Assembly: GCF_030812335.1 (NCBI RefSeq)
Contig: NZ_JAUSSN010000001.1
Span: 558,001 to 622,000, forward strand
From: Pseudarthrobacter oxydans
GTDB taxonomy: Bacteria; Actinomycetota; Actinomycetes; Actinomycetales; Micrococcaceae
Length of the DNA: 64,000 bases
Direction: 5' to 3'
The notes beneath the pieces are model-generated. The model saw nothing but the letters and a program-made list of their open reading frames with translations, was not told where the DNA came from and ran no database searches. Position 1 is the first letter of the stretch; each line of letters opens with the position of its first letter. A program made the position numbers and the translations under genes. Of the stretch, positions 44,001 to 53,443 are shown one piece after another.

Positions 44001-46331
44001 ATGGCCCTCATCACTTCGGACCGCGCACGGTTCCCCAACGACCCCTGGCAGCTGGTGGAGACCGTCCACCTCCCTGGCAACGCCGGGACGCTGGAGACGC
44101 TCTTCAGCCTGGGCAACGGCCACCTCGGCATCCGCGGCGCCCACTGGTCAGCCCCGGACGCCGACCTGCCGGGCAGCTTCATCAACGGCTTCCACGAGAC
44201 CTGGGACATCAAGCACGCCGAGAACGCCTACGGCTTCGCCCGCACCGGCCAGCGGATCCTCTACATCCCGGACGCCAACAACTTCACCGTGGTCATCGAC
44301 GGCGAAACCCTGAGCCTGGAAGAAACCACCGTGCTGGACTACCGGCGCAGCGTCGACTTCGCCACCGGCGTCTACGACTGCCGGATCACCTGGCAGTGCC
44401 GCTCCGGCGCCACCGTGACCACCACCGAACGCCGCGCCGTTGGCTACGAATCCCGCGGCGCGCTCGGGATCTCGCTGGAACTGGCCGCGGACCGGGACAT
44501 CTCCGCGGACGTGACCTCCTCGGTGATCAACCGCCAGGACCAGCCGGTCGAGGACCACTCGTCCCATGACCCGCGCCGCGCCGGCCGGCACGCCGGCCGC
44601 GTGCTGCTTCCCGTGCGGCTCGACGGCGGCGACGGCTCGCTGCGCCTGTCCTGGGAGACCGCGGAATCCAAACAGCGCATCGGCCTGGCCGTGGACCACT
44701 GGACGAACGCGGGGGTGCAGCCGTTCGACACCCAGGTGCACGAGGACGACAGCAGCGTGCGTTACGTCCTGGCCGTCGGCGCCGACGAGCCGTTCGTGCT
44801 GGAAAAAAGCGTCAGCTACGCCGTCGGGCAGGCATCCGAGGACCTGGCCGACGACGCGGAGGCGGGCCTCAGGACGCTCGCGGAGATCTTCGCCGAGAGC
44901 GCCGCGCACTACCGCGAGTACTGGACCACCAGCGACATCATCCTCGCCGGCCAGACCGAACTCCAGCAGGCCGTCCGCTGGAACCTCTTCCAGCTGGCCC
45001 AGGCCACGGCCTGCGCCGACGTGGCGGGCATCCCGGCCAAGGGCGTCAGCGGGTCCGGCTACGAAGGCCACTACTTCTGGGACCAGGAGGTGTACCTGAT
45101 GCCGTACCTGACCTACACCAGCCCGGGCAACGCCCGCCAGGTCCTCGAGTTCCGCCACAACATGCTCCCGGAGGCCAAGATCCGCGCCAAGGAGCTCAGC
45201 GTCGACGGCGCCCTCTTCCCGTGGCGCACCATCAACGGGCTCGAGGCGAGCGCCTACTACGCCGCCGGCACGGCCCAGTTCCATATCGCCGCCGCCATCG
45301 CCTTCGCCACGAACCGCTACATCTGGGCCAGCGGCGACCAGGCGTTTGAGGAGACCCTCGGCTCGGAGCTGCTGATCGAGACCGCCCGGATGTGGGTCTC
45401 CCTGGGCTTCTTCGGCAAGGACGGGCTCTTCCACATCCACGGCGTCACCGGCCCGGACGAGTACACCGCCGTCGTCAATGACAACCTGTACACCAACGTC
45501 ATGGCCCGGTTTAACCTGCGCGCCGCTGCGGCGCTGGACCACGCGGAGATCGACGACGCCGAACGCCAGCTCTGGGAACAGGCCGCCAACCGGATGCAGC
45601 TGCCCTACGACGAGGACCTCCAGGTGCACTCGCAGGACAACGACTTCATGACCCTGGAGCCGTGGGACTGGTCCACGCCGCGGGACAAGTACCCGCTGCT
45701 GCTGCACTTCCACCCGCTGGTGATCTACCGCCACCAGGTCCTCAAGCAGGCGGACAGCGTGCTGGCGATGTTCCTGCAGTGGCAGGACTTCACCGCCGAG
45801 GAGAAGCGCCGCGCCTTCGACTTCTACGACCCGATCACCACAGGCGACTCCACCCTGTCCGCCTGCGTGCAGGGCATCATGGCGGCCGAGGTCGGCTACG
45901 CCGACGCGGCGCTCGAGCACTTCACGCACGCGCTGTTCATCGACCTGGACGACACTCACGGCAACACGATCGACGGGGTGCACATCGCCTCGACCGGCGG
46001 GGTTTGGAGCTCGCTGGTCAGCGGCTTCGCGGGCCTCCGCGACCAGGGCGACGTGCCGTACTTCGACCCGCGGCTGCCCGCCGAATGGGACGGGCTGTCC
46101 TTCCACCTGAAGCTCCAGGGCCGGCTGCTGCAGCTCGAACTGGCACAGGGCTCCATCAGCCTGACCGTGCGCGAGGGCGCACCGCTGGAGGTCGAGGTGC
46201 GCGGCGAGCGGCTCACCGTCGACGGCGACACGGTGCGGGTTCCGCTGGCCCCGGTCGCGGTTCCGGAACCCACGATCTTCCCGAGCGGACTTCCGACGGC
46301 GTCAATTCCGATCGTGCGCGCGGCGGTCTAG
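44001..46331 (+). CDS. Glycoside hydrolase family 65 disaccharide phosphorylase
   Basis: A 776-residue GH65 protein: N-terminal beta-sandwich (ETLFSLGNGHLGIRGAHWS), an (alpha/alpha)6 barrel with the phosphate/substrate segment GYEGHYFWDQEVYLMPYL, catalytic acid E487 in VTGPDEYTAVVNDN, and IDGVHIASTGGVWSSLVSGF. It phosphorolyses an alpha-glucobiose (maltose, trehalose, kojibiose or nigerose) to beta-glucose-1-P and glucose. AAGGAAAATCC precedes the ATG. Which disaccharide is used cannot be told from these motifs. The 3' end overlaps the convergent MFS gene by 30 bp. Confidence 0.92.
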   Translation: MALITSDRARFPNDPWQLVETVHLPGNAGTLETLFSLGNGHLGIRGAHWSAPDADLPGSFINGFHETWDIKHAENAYGFARTGQRILYIPDANNFTVVIDGETLSLEETTVLDYRRSVDFATGVYDCRITWQCRSGATVTTTERRAVGYESRGALGISLELAADRDISADVTSSVINRQDQPVEDHSSHDPRRAGRHAGRVLLPVRLDGGDGSLRLSWETAESKQRIGLAVDHWTNAGVQPFDTQVHEDDSSVRYVLAVGADEPFVLEKSVSYAVGQASEDLADDAEAGLRTLAEIFAESAAHYREYWTTSDIILAGQTELQQAVRWNLFQLAQATACADVAGIPAKGVSGSGYEGHYFWDQEVYLMPYLTYTSPGNARQVLEFRHNMLPEAKIRAKELSVDGALFPWRTINGLEASAYYAAGTAQFHIAAAIAFATNRYIWASGDQAFEETLGSELLIETARMWVSLGFFGKDGLFHIHGVTGPDEYTAVVNDNLYTNVMARFNLRAAAALDHAEIDDAERQLWEQAANRMQLPYDEDLQVHSQDNDFMTLEPWDWSTPRDKYPLLLHFHPLVIYRHQVLKQADSVLAMFLQWQDFTAEEKRRAFDFYDPITTGDSTLSACVQGIMAAEVGYADAALEHFTHALFIDLDDTHGNTIDGVHIASTGGVWSSLVSGFAGLRDQGDVPYFDPRLPAEWDGLSFHLKLQGRLLQLELAQGSISLTVREGAPLEVEVRGERLTVDGDTVRVPLAPVAVPEPTIFPSGLPTASIPIVRAAV

Positions 46332-47696
46332 GCCCGGTCCGGAGGCTTCGGCCCGGGCCGTGGCGTCGGCGAGGCCGTCCACCTCGAGGCCGTCCGGCTC
46401 GCGGCCGTCCAGCGGGTGGGCGAGTTCGTCGGCCGGCATCCGGGCGACGGCCATGGCGACGGCCGCCATCACCGGGCACACCGTCCCGGCGACCAGGAAG
46501 ATAAGCCAGATCGGCAGCACCTCCGCGGCGGGTCCGGCGAGGGCCATCGAGACCGGCATCAGGGCCAGCGAGACGAAGAAATCCAGGCTGGACACCCGGC
46601 CCAGCAGGTGCGGCGGCACCCGGCGCTGCAGCAGCGTCCCCCAGATGACCATGCCCATGCCGCCGGTGGCGCCGAAGATGAACACCGCGGCGGCCAGCGC
46701 CCAGAAACTGTCCAGGATGCCCACGGCTGCCAGCGGCAGGCTGCCCGCACCCCAGCCCACCATCATGACGGTGAGATAGCGGCGCGGCAGCGGGAACGAC
46801 GCCGTGGCCAGCGACGCTGCCGCGCCGCCGACGCCCGCGATCGCCAGCAGGAAGCCGAACATACGCGAGTCGCCGCCGAGCTGGTCGCGGACCACGAACG
46901 GCAGAAGCACCTCAATCGGTCCGATCAGGAACAACACGGAGATGCAGGCCCACAGCAGGGTCCACAGCAGCCAGGGCGTGCGGACCGTATAGCTGACCCC
47001 CTCGCGGAGGTCGTGCAGCACGGACGTCCGGGCGGGTTCGCCGGACCCCGACCCGGACCCGGCCTCGGCGCGCTCCGGCCCGGCCCCGCCCTCCGCCCCG
47101 GGCCGGGGCTGGCGGTGGAGCAGGTTGAGGATGGAAAAGGCCAGCAGGTGGCACACCGCCACCCCCGTCACGGCGTGCGCGGGGGACAGGGCGGCGACCA
47201 GGATGCCCGCGACGGCGGGACCGGCGGCCTGCTGCAGCATCGGCCGCATGGTCCCCTCCATGCCGTTGGCCGCGAGCAGGTCCTCCGGCGGAAGGATCCG
47301 GGGGAGGATGGCGGAGTAGGCGGGAAAGAAGAACGCCGCCCCGACACCCAGCACAAACCCGCCGAGCGCCAGATGCCAGAGCTGCAGCCAGCCCAGCAGG
47401 GCCAGCCCGCTGATGACGGCGATGACGGCAAGGTTGGCACCCTCCACCGCGATGATCAGGAGCCGCTGCGGGAACCGGTCCGCCGCGATGCCGCCCGCGA
47501 GGACAAACGCGACGAGTCCCACGCTGCCCGCCGCCGCCACGAGGGAGAGCTCCAGCGGGCCGCCGCCCAGATGGATCACCTCATAGACCATCGCCACCGC
47601 CCACATTCCGGAGCCGAAAATGGAGATGGCCAGGGCCGCAATCAGCACACGGTATTCCCGGTGCGCGAACGGGCGGAGGGCCCTCAGTGAACGCAT
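46302..47696 (-). CDS. MFS exporter (EntS-like)
   Basis: A 464-residue, 12-span MFS protein starting RPFAHREYRVLIAALAISIF, with GGIAADRFPQRLLII as loop 2-3 motif and a cytoplasmic central loop rich in Pro, Gly and Glu. It is closest to the EntS/macrolide-efflux branch, proteins that export siderophores or drugs. The C-terminal tail is acidic. It is monocistronic, convergent with and overlapping the GH65 gene. Confidence 0.88.
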   Translation of the reverse strand: MRSLRALRPFAHREYRVLIAALAISIFGSGMWAVAMVYEVIHLGGGPLELSLVAAAGSVGLVAFVLAGGIAADRFPQRLLIIAVEGANLAVIAVISGLALLGWLQLWHLALGGFVLGVGAAFFFPAYSAILPRILPPEDLLAANGMEGTMRPMLQQAAGPAVAGILVAALSPAHAVTGVAVCHLLAFSILNLLHRQPRPGAEGGAGPERAEAGSGSGSGEPARTSVLHDLREGVSYTVRTPWLLWTLLWACISVLFLIGPIEVLLPFVVRDQLGGDSRMFGFLLAIAGVGGAAASLATASFPLPRRYLTVMMVGWGAGSLPLAAVGILDSFWALAAAVFIFGATGGMGMVIWGTLLQRRVPPHLLGRVSSLDFFVSLALMPVSMALAGPAAEVLPIWLIFLVAGTVCPVMAAVAMAVARMPADELAHPLDGREPDGLEVDGLADATARAEASGPGLDRRAHDRN

Positions 47697-47799
47697 GGCT
47701 CCAGTCTAGAGGCCCGGTCCCGACCCCACCCAGCCCATCCGGGGACGCGTCGGCGGGGCGCGTCCGCGCCGCAGGGCTACCCCCGGCTAGGCTCCTGTC

Positions 47800-48399
47800 A
47801 TGAACACATCGGCCGGCTCGGCCACAACAACTTCGCGGCGCAGCCTGGCCCTCATCGGCGCCAACGCGGGACTCGCCCTGCACCCGGTGGACGCCGGTGG
47901 AACCCTGCTGCCGGGCGAGCCGGCGAGCTGCTTCGCGTCGTTCTGGATGGTCGACTGGTCCCGCTGGGGCGCCGGCCATGCCCTGCTGGTCGCCACCCTC
48001 CAGGGCTGGCGGAGCTACGGCACCAGCGAGTTCTTCGCCGCGACCCTGGCCACCGAACTGACCCGCCATTTCCCGGAGGCTGCCCGGTTTCCGCTGGACG
48101 CCATCACCCACACCGACGACGAGTTCGACGTCGGCCTCGACGCCGGGAGGGGACTCCGGGCCATCGGACGGAAGGCCGAGCTGGAGATCAGCGGGGTCCT
48201 GGACCGCCGGCAGTTCGCCGCTCCCAACTTTCAGCTCGGAGACTCCAGCGCCTCGCTCAGCAACGTGTACCTGCCGTGCGGCACCGGCCGGCTCGTGGAA
48301 TTCGGGGTGGAATGGCCCGGCGCCGCCAGTATGTACCCCGGTCCGCTGGGCCCGGCGTCGTCGGCGTTCGTGGCCGTCGCCGAATCGTGGGCGCTCTAG
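47800..48399 (+). CDS. Uncharacterised protein
   Basis: A 199-residue soluble-looking protein with no recognised domain. The middle has WMVDWSRWGAGHALLVATLQ and SYGTSEFFAATLATELTRHF; the C-terminus is strand-rich. GC-rich codon pattern and a clean ATG support a real gene. No close functional context: the MFS gene diverges from it, and an unrelated protein follows. Confidence 0.7.
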   Translation: MNTSAGSATTTSRRSLALIGANAGLALHPVDAGGTLLPGEPASCFASFWMVDWSRWGAGHALLVATLQGWRSYGTSEFFAATLATELTRHFPEAARFPLDAITHTDDEFDVGLDAGRGLRAIGRKAELEISGVLDRRQFAAPNFQLGDSSASLSNVYLPCGTGRLVEFGVEWPGAASMYPGPLGPASSAFVAVAESWAL

Positions 48400-48511
48400 C
48401 TGCCTCGCCCGGGCGGTGGCTGAGGCGGGCCGATGCGCGGTCGGCGCGGCCGTGGCCTAGTGTTAACACCAGACGAAACTCAGCACCCTTACAGTTCACG
48501 GAGAGGCGACG

Positions 48512-49363
48512 ATGGCCAAGCGCAGCAACCCGGCAATGAAGATTGCCCAGAAGTCAGCACACAGTGCGATGTTCGACGCCCAGGGCAAGCCCAAGCCGGG
48601 CGTCCACAACGTGCTCCTGCGGGCCGTGGAAGTCCAGCGCCCGCTGGTGCTGGCGAACATCCGCCGGCTCCAGCGGAGGAATCCCCAGGCCACGGCGGCG
48701 CAGCTCGCCGCGACCCTGGAACGGGACTACCTCATCGCCGTCACCGGCGGCGGCGCCCTGGTGGGCGGCGCGGCCGTCATTCCCGGCGTCGGGACCGCCG
48801 CCGCGCTGGGCCTCTCGGCCGCCGCGACCATCGGTTTCCTCGAAGCCACCGCACTGTTCTCCACCTCCCTCGCCGAACTCCACGGCGTCCGGCTGGTGGA
48901 CCCGGAGAAGGCCAGCACCCTGGTCATGGCCATCATGCTGGGAGAGGAAGGCACCGCACTGTTGAGCTCGCTGAGCGGGCAGGCCGCGGGACAGGGCAAG
49001 GGCCCCACCCAGGCCTGGGGTTCCCTCTTCTCCCGCCGGGTCCCGCTGTCCGGCTTCGGAACGGTGCGCGAACGGATCCAGACCATGTTCCTCCGCACCC
49101 TGCTCAAACAGCAGGGCACGGCCCTGCTGGGCCGGGCGTTGCCGTTCGGCATCGGCGCCGTCGTCGGCGGCGTGGGCAACCGGATGATGGGGCGCGCCGT
49201 CGTCGCGAACGCCAAGGAGGCGTTCGGCCCGATGCCGCTCATCATCCCCGGCGAACTGGGCGGCCCCGCGGCACCTGCCGGCCCGGCGGCAGACGCAGGC
49301 CCGGGGGCCGTGCCGGGCAGCAGGGACAAGGCGGCGCAGGAAGGCGGCACGTTTTGGATCTGA
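48512..49363 (+). CDS. Uncharacterised protein with Gly/Ala-rich hydrophobic segment
   Basis: The 283-residue protein has a basic N-terminus, a long hydrophobic Gly/Ala stretch (AVTGGGALVGGAAVIPGVGT, residues ~80-120) and a second near 205-225 (LPFGIGAVVGGVGNRMMGRA). It probably inserts in the membrane, in the style of EcsC-like proteins, but family membership is not certain. The ribosome site GGAGAGG precedes ATG. It overlaps the PxpA-like gene by 10 bp. Confidence 0.68.
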   Translation: MAKRSNPAMKIAQKSAHSAMFDAQGKPKPGVHNVLLRAVEVQRPLVLANIRRLQRRNPQATAAQLAATLERDYLIAVTGGGALVGGAAVIPGVGTAAALGLSAAATIGFLEATALFSTSLAELHGVRLVDPEKASTLVMAIMLGEEGTALLSSLSGQAAGQGKGPTQAWGSLFSRRVPLSGFGTVRERIQTMFLRTLLKQQGTALLGRALPFGIGAVVGGVGNRMMGRAVVANAKEAFGPMPLIIPGELGGPAAPAGPAADAGPGAVPGSRDKAAQEGGTFWI

Positions 49364-50103
49364 ACGCTGACCTGGGGGAGTCCTACGGGACCTGGACCAT
49401 GGGCGACGACGCCGCGATGTTCCCGCTGGTCACCAGCGCCAGCGTGGCCTGCGGCCTGCACGCCGGGGACCCGGTGACCATGCTGGACACCTGCCGGGCC
49501 GCGTACGAGCTCGACGTCCGGGTCGGCGCGCACCTCGGCTACCCGGACCTCGCCGGCTTCGGCCTCCGGTCCATGGACATCACCTTTGATGACCTCTTCG
49601 GCGCCGTGCTGTACCAGCTCGGCGCCCTGGACGGGGTGGCGCACGCCGTCGGCGCCTCAGTGGACTACGTCAAACTGCACGGGGCGCTCTACGACCGGAC
49701 AGTGCGCGACGCCGAGCAGGCCTCCGCCGTGGTCGCCGCGATCCAGGCCTACGATCCGGGACTTCCCGTCCTGGGCTTCCCGGGCTCCGCCCTGCTCGGC
49801 ATCGCCCGGGAAGCCGGCCATCCGGTCTTCGCCGAGGCCTTCGCCGACCGCGCCTACCTGCCGGACGGCACCCTCGTGCCGCGCGCGCAGGACGGGGCCA
49901 TGCTGGACGACGTCGACCGGATCACCGAACGGGCGGTGCGCCTCGCCACGAAGGGCGAGATCGAGGCCGTTGACGGCACCGTGCTCCGGATCGAACCGCA
50001 GTCGCTGTGCATCCACGGCGACACCCCCGGTTCCCTCGCCACGGCCGCCGCGATCCGCACGGCCCTGGAAAGCGCCGGCGTCGAACTGGAGAGTTTCGCC
50101 TGA
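49354..50103 (+). CDS. Second LamB/YcsF (PxpA-like) protein
   Basis: This 249-residue paralogue carries LDLNADLGESYGTWTMGDDA, ACGLHAGDPVTMLDTC, RVGAHLGYPDLAGFGLRSM and YVKLHGALYDRT, all family motifs. The only suitable start is TTG 49354, inside the end of the preceding gene, with GGAAGGCGG upstream, so translation is coupled. It differs from the pxpA at 12842 and has no pxpB/pxpC beside it. It may borrow those subunits or have another task. Confidence 0.88.
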   Translation: MDLNADLGESYGTWTMGDDAAMFPLVTSASVACGLHAGDPVTMLDTCRAAYELDVRVGAHLGYPDLAGFGLRSMDITFDDLFGAVLYQLGALDGVAHAVGASVDYVKLHGALYDRTVRDAEQASAVVAAIQAYDPGLPVLGFPGSALLGIAREAGHPVFAEAFADRAYLPDGTLVPRAQDGAMLDDVDRITERAVRLATKGEIEAVDGTVLRIEPQSLCIHGDTPGSLATAAAIRTALESAGVELESFA

Positions 50104-50615
50104 CCCGTGTCTGACGGATCCCCCCGCCCGGTTCCCGCGCCGCTAACCGGCGAGATCTGGCTTCCACGTACGCCATGAGTTGTTCCCGTTCGCGCGCACT
50201 CTCAGGATCGGTCAGTGACATCAACGCCTATGGCATGCCGGCGTATGTCTGGCATTTTCTTCCAAGCTGCGGGAGTCATCGCCCTGGGCGTCCGTCGGCC
50301 GAGGAGCGCCGGGTCTGGGAGCTGGCGCTTTGGGCGTCCGATTTCAGTTCTACGGGTGCCTGATCCGCCGGTACTTCAGAGTCGCTGCGGTCGGTCATCG
50401 TCCCTGCCTTTCCGAGACGAATCGTGCGTCTACTCCGGCGAGATTCAAGTCTGGTCAGAGCTAAGGCACCCCAACGAAGCCGCGTGTTTGGTTCCGTGGG
50501 AGATCGTGGCCTCCGTTCTTCCGCGTACGGGACACGCGCAGCGTCCAGGGAACGATGAACGCACCCACCGAAGGTCCAAATCGAGAGGACGAGGTATCCG
50601 CAGTTTTGTTTTCTG
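50104..50615 (+). other. 512-bp stretch with no recognised gene
   Basis: Frames on both strands are short and switch in composition. A minus-strand frame starting at 50221 (SLTDPESAREREQLMAYVEA) looks protein-like for 25 residues and then runs antisense into the PxpA-like gene, so it may be a gene stub. This marks the start of a degraded accessory stretch. Confidence 0.35.
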
Positions 50616-50862
50616 TTGTCCTCGGTTCCGGCTGCCGTCCATGAGGTCGCTGTGGGGCTGGCGCTGCTCTTCGGTGTGCTGACTTGCAGTGACTTGCTGG
50701 TCGGGCCTTCGTCGGCGTGCGTCGTTCGTGGGGGTGCCCTGATCGCCGCCCTGACCTTCGAGTTGTTTCAGGATGCCTTCGAGCACCGGGGAATCGGGCT
50801 CGCAGCGACCGGCCTGTTCATCGGTGCCCCCGGGTTCGTGCTCTCGTGTTCCCGCTACTCAT
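50616..50862 (+). pseudogene. Fragment of a ZIP-family metal permease
   Basis: One frame reads AVHEVAVGLALLFGVLTCSD, then GGALIAALTFELFQDAFEHR and LAATGLFIGAPGFVLS. This is the pattern of the first three spans of ZIP-like permeases, including the conserved ALxFEL-x3-AF helix. It then loses the family. No start with a ribosome site is seen and most of the protein is absent. A minus-strand small gene overlaps its end. Confidence 0.4.
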
Positions 50863-51031
50863 GCGATTGCGGCTCGACCGGGTCGGCGGCCGCTTCGGGA
50901 GTGCCCATATCCGGGTCGATCTTGTTTGCAGCATCACCAGCAAGGGAGTCTCGTGCGGACGCGTCCTCGGGTGGCACTTCGTCCCGTTCACCCTCCCGGG
51001 GTTTCCGGACGTTGTGGTCTTTGTTTCCCAT
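50855..51031 (-). CDS. Small acidic protein (58 aa)
   Basis: An excellent ribosome site (GGAGGAGCAC) precedes ATG 51031. The product is hydrophilic and acidic (KDHNVRKPREGERDEVPPED ... KIDPDMGTPEAAADPVEPQS), very likely disordered. It follows the other acidic gene at 51140-51574 on the same strand by 108 bp. No family is recognised; such proteins often belong to stress-regulated loci. Confidence 0.6.
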   Translation of the reverse strand: MGNKDHNVRKPREGERDEVPPEDASARDSLAGDAANKIDPDMGTPEAAADPVEPQSHE

Positions 51032-51139
51032 GTGCTCCTCCAGATTTGTGCAACTTGATCAGGGACGCGTGCCCGCTCAGCAGACCTATCCGCCACTGGA
51101 CAGCTGCCGGGTGTTAAGGGTCGAGGGCGGATGGCCCCC

Positions 51140-51574
51140 TCAGCCGCGGCCCATGGAGGCAGCCGGGTCCTCGTCCCCTTCCGAGGGGTCGGCGCGAAGG
51201 CCATCCGGGTCCGGCTCCGGCAGGCCGCCTGGTCCAGGGACCCCGCGCGGGGGACGCGCGACGCTTTCCTCCCCCGCTGCTGCTTCGCTGCCCAAAGCCC
51301 CGGAGCGATCATCGCCCTCACTGGGGACCGGAGTTCCGGCGCTCCCATGACCTCGCGCCTCCACGGTACCGTCGGTCCGGTTCGCTGCGTCGGCCAACGT
51401 CTCTGCCCCCGCTTCACCGGCATTGGATCCTTCACTGATGGATGAGTGGACCTTGATTTCTTCATCGGGGTCGCCGGGTTCCGGCACATGAGCGTCGTCA
51501 TTCGGCTCTGACAGCCCGGCGAGATCCTTAAGAGCGTTCTCGGCCGCTCCACGCACGTTGTCTTCGATTCCCAT
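51140..51574 (-). CDS. Acidic, largely disordered protein with CsbD-like start
   Basis: The 144-residue product begins GIEDNVRGAAENALKDLAGL, reminiscent of CsbD-type stress proteins, and continues as a Glu/Asp/Gly/Pro-rich disordered chain. ATG 51574 has AGGAG at seven bases. The frame extends upstream to 51760 with a hydrophobic segment (VLIGYGLLVSMLLFLVLSS), so a membrane-anchored 206-residue version starting at a GTG is possible but lacks a ribosome site. Confidence 0.55.
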   Translation of the reverse strand: MGIEDNVRGAAENALKDLAGLSEPNDDAHVPEPGDPDEEIKVHSSISEGSNAGEAGAETLADAANRTDGTVEARGHGSAGTPVPSEGDDRSGALGSEAAAGEESVARPPRGVPGPGGLPEPDPDGLRADPSEGDEDPAASMGRG

Positions 51575-52112
51575 CACACGCTCCTTCGCTGTCGTCGCAT
51601 TGCTCTCGTGCGGACTTGACAGCACCAGAAATAGCAGCATGCTTACCAATAGTCCATAGCCAATGAGCACGGAAGGCTGCAGTCGATGAGAGCCCAACAT
51701 TCTGGCGGCGGACCGGACAATCCGGACCGGGCCCTCGACGGCAGCCCCGATCGGCAGCACGGATGAGGCGGAAGACCCCGACGGTACAGCCGGGGATCGG
51801 CGTCGTCCTCGAAATCGGATCCGCTGGAGGGGAACGTTACCGGCCGGAGCCGGGAGGGGGAATGGCCCCTGGGGAAACCCCGCCCGCGGAGGACCAGATG
51901 AGCAGGGATCAGGGTCACGAAGAGTGACTGCCGACGCCCCGGGAGCGGAGGACCACGACAGAGGGGTCCTGCGCCTGTCAAAACAGCAGCCCTACAGTCA
52001 GGACAACGCCGCGCCGCGCTGCCCGCTCGTACATTCCTAATCTCTGAGCCGTGTATCTTTCGGCCCTGCATCACGGTCTTTACGAGCCCGAACCGGGTAG
52101 TCCTCGAGTAAT
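51575..52112 (-). other. 538-bp upstream/degenerate stretch
   Basis: It contains the possible N-terminal extension of the acidic protein (to 51760) and otherwise no recognised coding sequence. It precedes the sigma-factor remnant on the opposite strand. Confidence 0.3.
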
Positions 52113-52780
52113 TTGGATCTGGCCGAGTCGCTGGCATGGCGATTCGGCCAGCAGGAGCCGCAAACGGGAGGATCTGGTCCAGGTGGCGTACTTGGGCCTC
52201 GTCAAAGCGGCGCGGGCGTTCGACGAATCCAAGGGCACCAGCTTTGCGAGCTTTGCCGCCCCCTCTATCAAAGGGAGCTCAAGCGCCACCTGCGAGACCG
52301 GTGCTGGGTCGTCCTCCCCCCGCGGGGCGTTCAGAACCTTCGCATTGAACTCCTGCGTGCAGAACCGGAACTGGCCCAGGCCCTGGGCCGGAATCCAGGT
52401 CCGGCGGAACTGGCCGGGGCGTTGGGTGCTCCAGTCCGGGCCGTGCAGGTGGCAGCGGCGGCCGCATCCAGTATGCGTCCGGATCACTCGATGCCGCCGA
52501 TCCACACTCCGATGCTCCGTCGAGGACAGAGGGGCTGGCGGTACAGGATCCCACAGTTGAGCGGCTCGATGAGCTCATCTGGCTGACCCAGGCCATTGAA
52601 GAACTCTCAGGTCCAGAACGGGATCTGTTGTACCGTCGCTTCTTCTGTGAGGAAAGCCAGGCCGAATTGGGCAGGCGGTTCGGGGTGTCGCAGATCCAGA
52701 TCTCACGGCGGCTGGCGCGGGTGCTCATGTGTCTGCAACAGCGGCTCTTGGAGGCGGAGGGTCATAAGAGCCGGAGCTCG
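52113..52780 (+). pseudogene. SigB/SigF-type alternative sigma factor, multiply frameshifted
   Basis: Pieces of one sigma factor appear in order in three frames. LAESLAWRFG is in the first. REDLVQVAYLGLVKAARAFD with SKGTSFASFA (region 2) follows in a second. RELKRHLRDRCWVVLPPRGV and ALGRNPGPAELAGALG (region 3) are back in the first. SLDAADPHSDAPSRTEG, then PERDLLYRRFFCEESQAELG and RRFGVSQIQISRRLARVLMC (region 4) are in a third. At least three indels separate them. SigB/SigF factors drive general stress genes; this copy cannot be translated whole. Confidence 0.8.
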
Positions 52781-53035
52781 CGGATGGGGCTTCCAGCCGT
52801 CCAGAGCAGAGACGGCCAGCAGCGCAGGATCCGGGTCGGAGGCAATGGCGTCGCCCCGGCGCAGCCGGCCTTTGTCAGTACGATATGCGGACCCGGCGGT
52901 CTGACGCCCATCAGCCTGGACTTCAACCATTCCCACCGAACGGAAGAACCACGAGCGGTTACCGTCCGGAGAACGATTCTTCGAATCCTGATAAAAAGTT
53001 AGGTGGCGGGGACGGGACCACGCCTGGCCGCAGCA

Positions 53036-53185
53036 ATGCAACGCAGGCCAAGGATCCCGCGGCCAGCCAACCCCGATCCTTTGAAAGGCAACATAACCAA
53101 GGTCGGGCCCGAGGCGGGGGTGGCGCCGGGGGAGACGCCTACCGCCGAGGACTCAAAGAGCGGGGATCAACGTCAGGAGGAATGA
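53036..53185 (+). CDS. DUF6480-like small protein, probably truncated
   Basis: The frame reads PANPDPLKGNITKVGPEAGV then APGETPTAEDS, the short N-terminal signature of DUF6480 proteins. Those normally continue into a C-terminal membrane span; here the frame stops after GDQRQEE, so the span is missing. An upstream GTG at 53003 is an alternative start. It is likely a remnant. Confidence 0.4.
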   Translation: MQRRPRIPRPANPDPLKGNITKVGPEAGVAPGETPTAEDSKSGDQRQEE

Positions 53186-53443
53186 GCTGAGTCGGCTCTA
53201 AGGCCTCCGCCATGCGGATGTTCCGGCTCTCCAGGGTGGTCGTCACGATGGCGACCCGCCGGATCTGTTGGCGGAAGTCGGGAGGATCCCGCCCTGGTGT
53301 CGCCACGCAGGTCTGGGACCGGTCTTCCAAGCGGCCAATACAGAGGAAGTGGACGTTGCGGTTTCTGGCCATGCGACTGCACCGGATCATCCCCATGGTG
53401 TCCGACACCAAAATGGGGCCGGTGACTTCCCAGGGCGTGACCG

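Noticed and set aside
42158-44212. 684-codon minus-strand frame opposite LacI, HAD and GH65 genes
   Set aside because: Same reason; the plus-strand genes have complete catalytic motifs.
44148-46106. 652-codon minus-strand frame opposite GH65
   Set aside because: Antisense shadow without protein family features.
52080-52505. Minus-strand frame opposite the sigma-factor remnant
   Set aside because: The plus strand shows recognisable sigma regions in order; the antisense frame shows none.
53139-53411. 90-codon minus-strand frame (MVSDTMGMIRCSRMARNR)
   Set aside because: Somewhat protein-like but no family, no ribosome site, and equally open frames overlap it.
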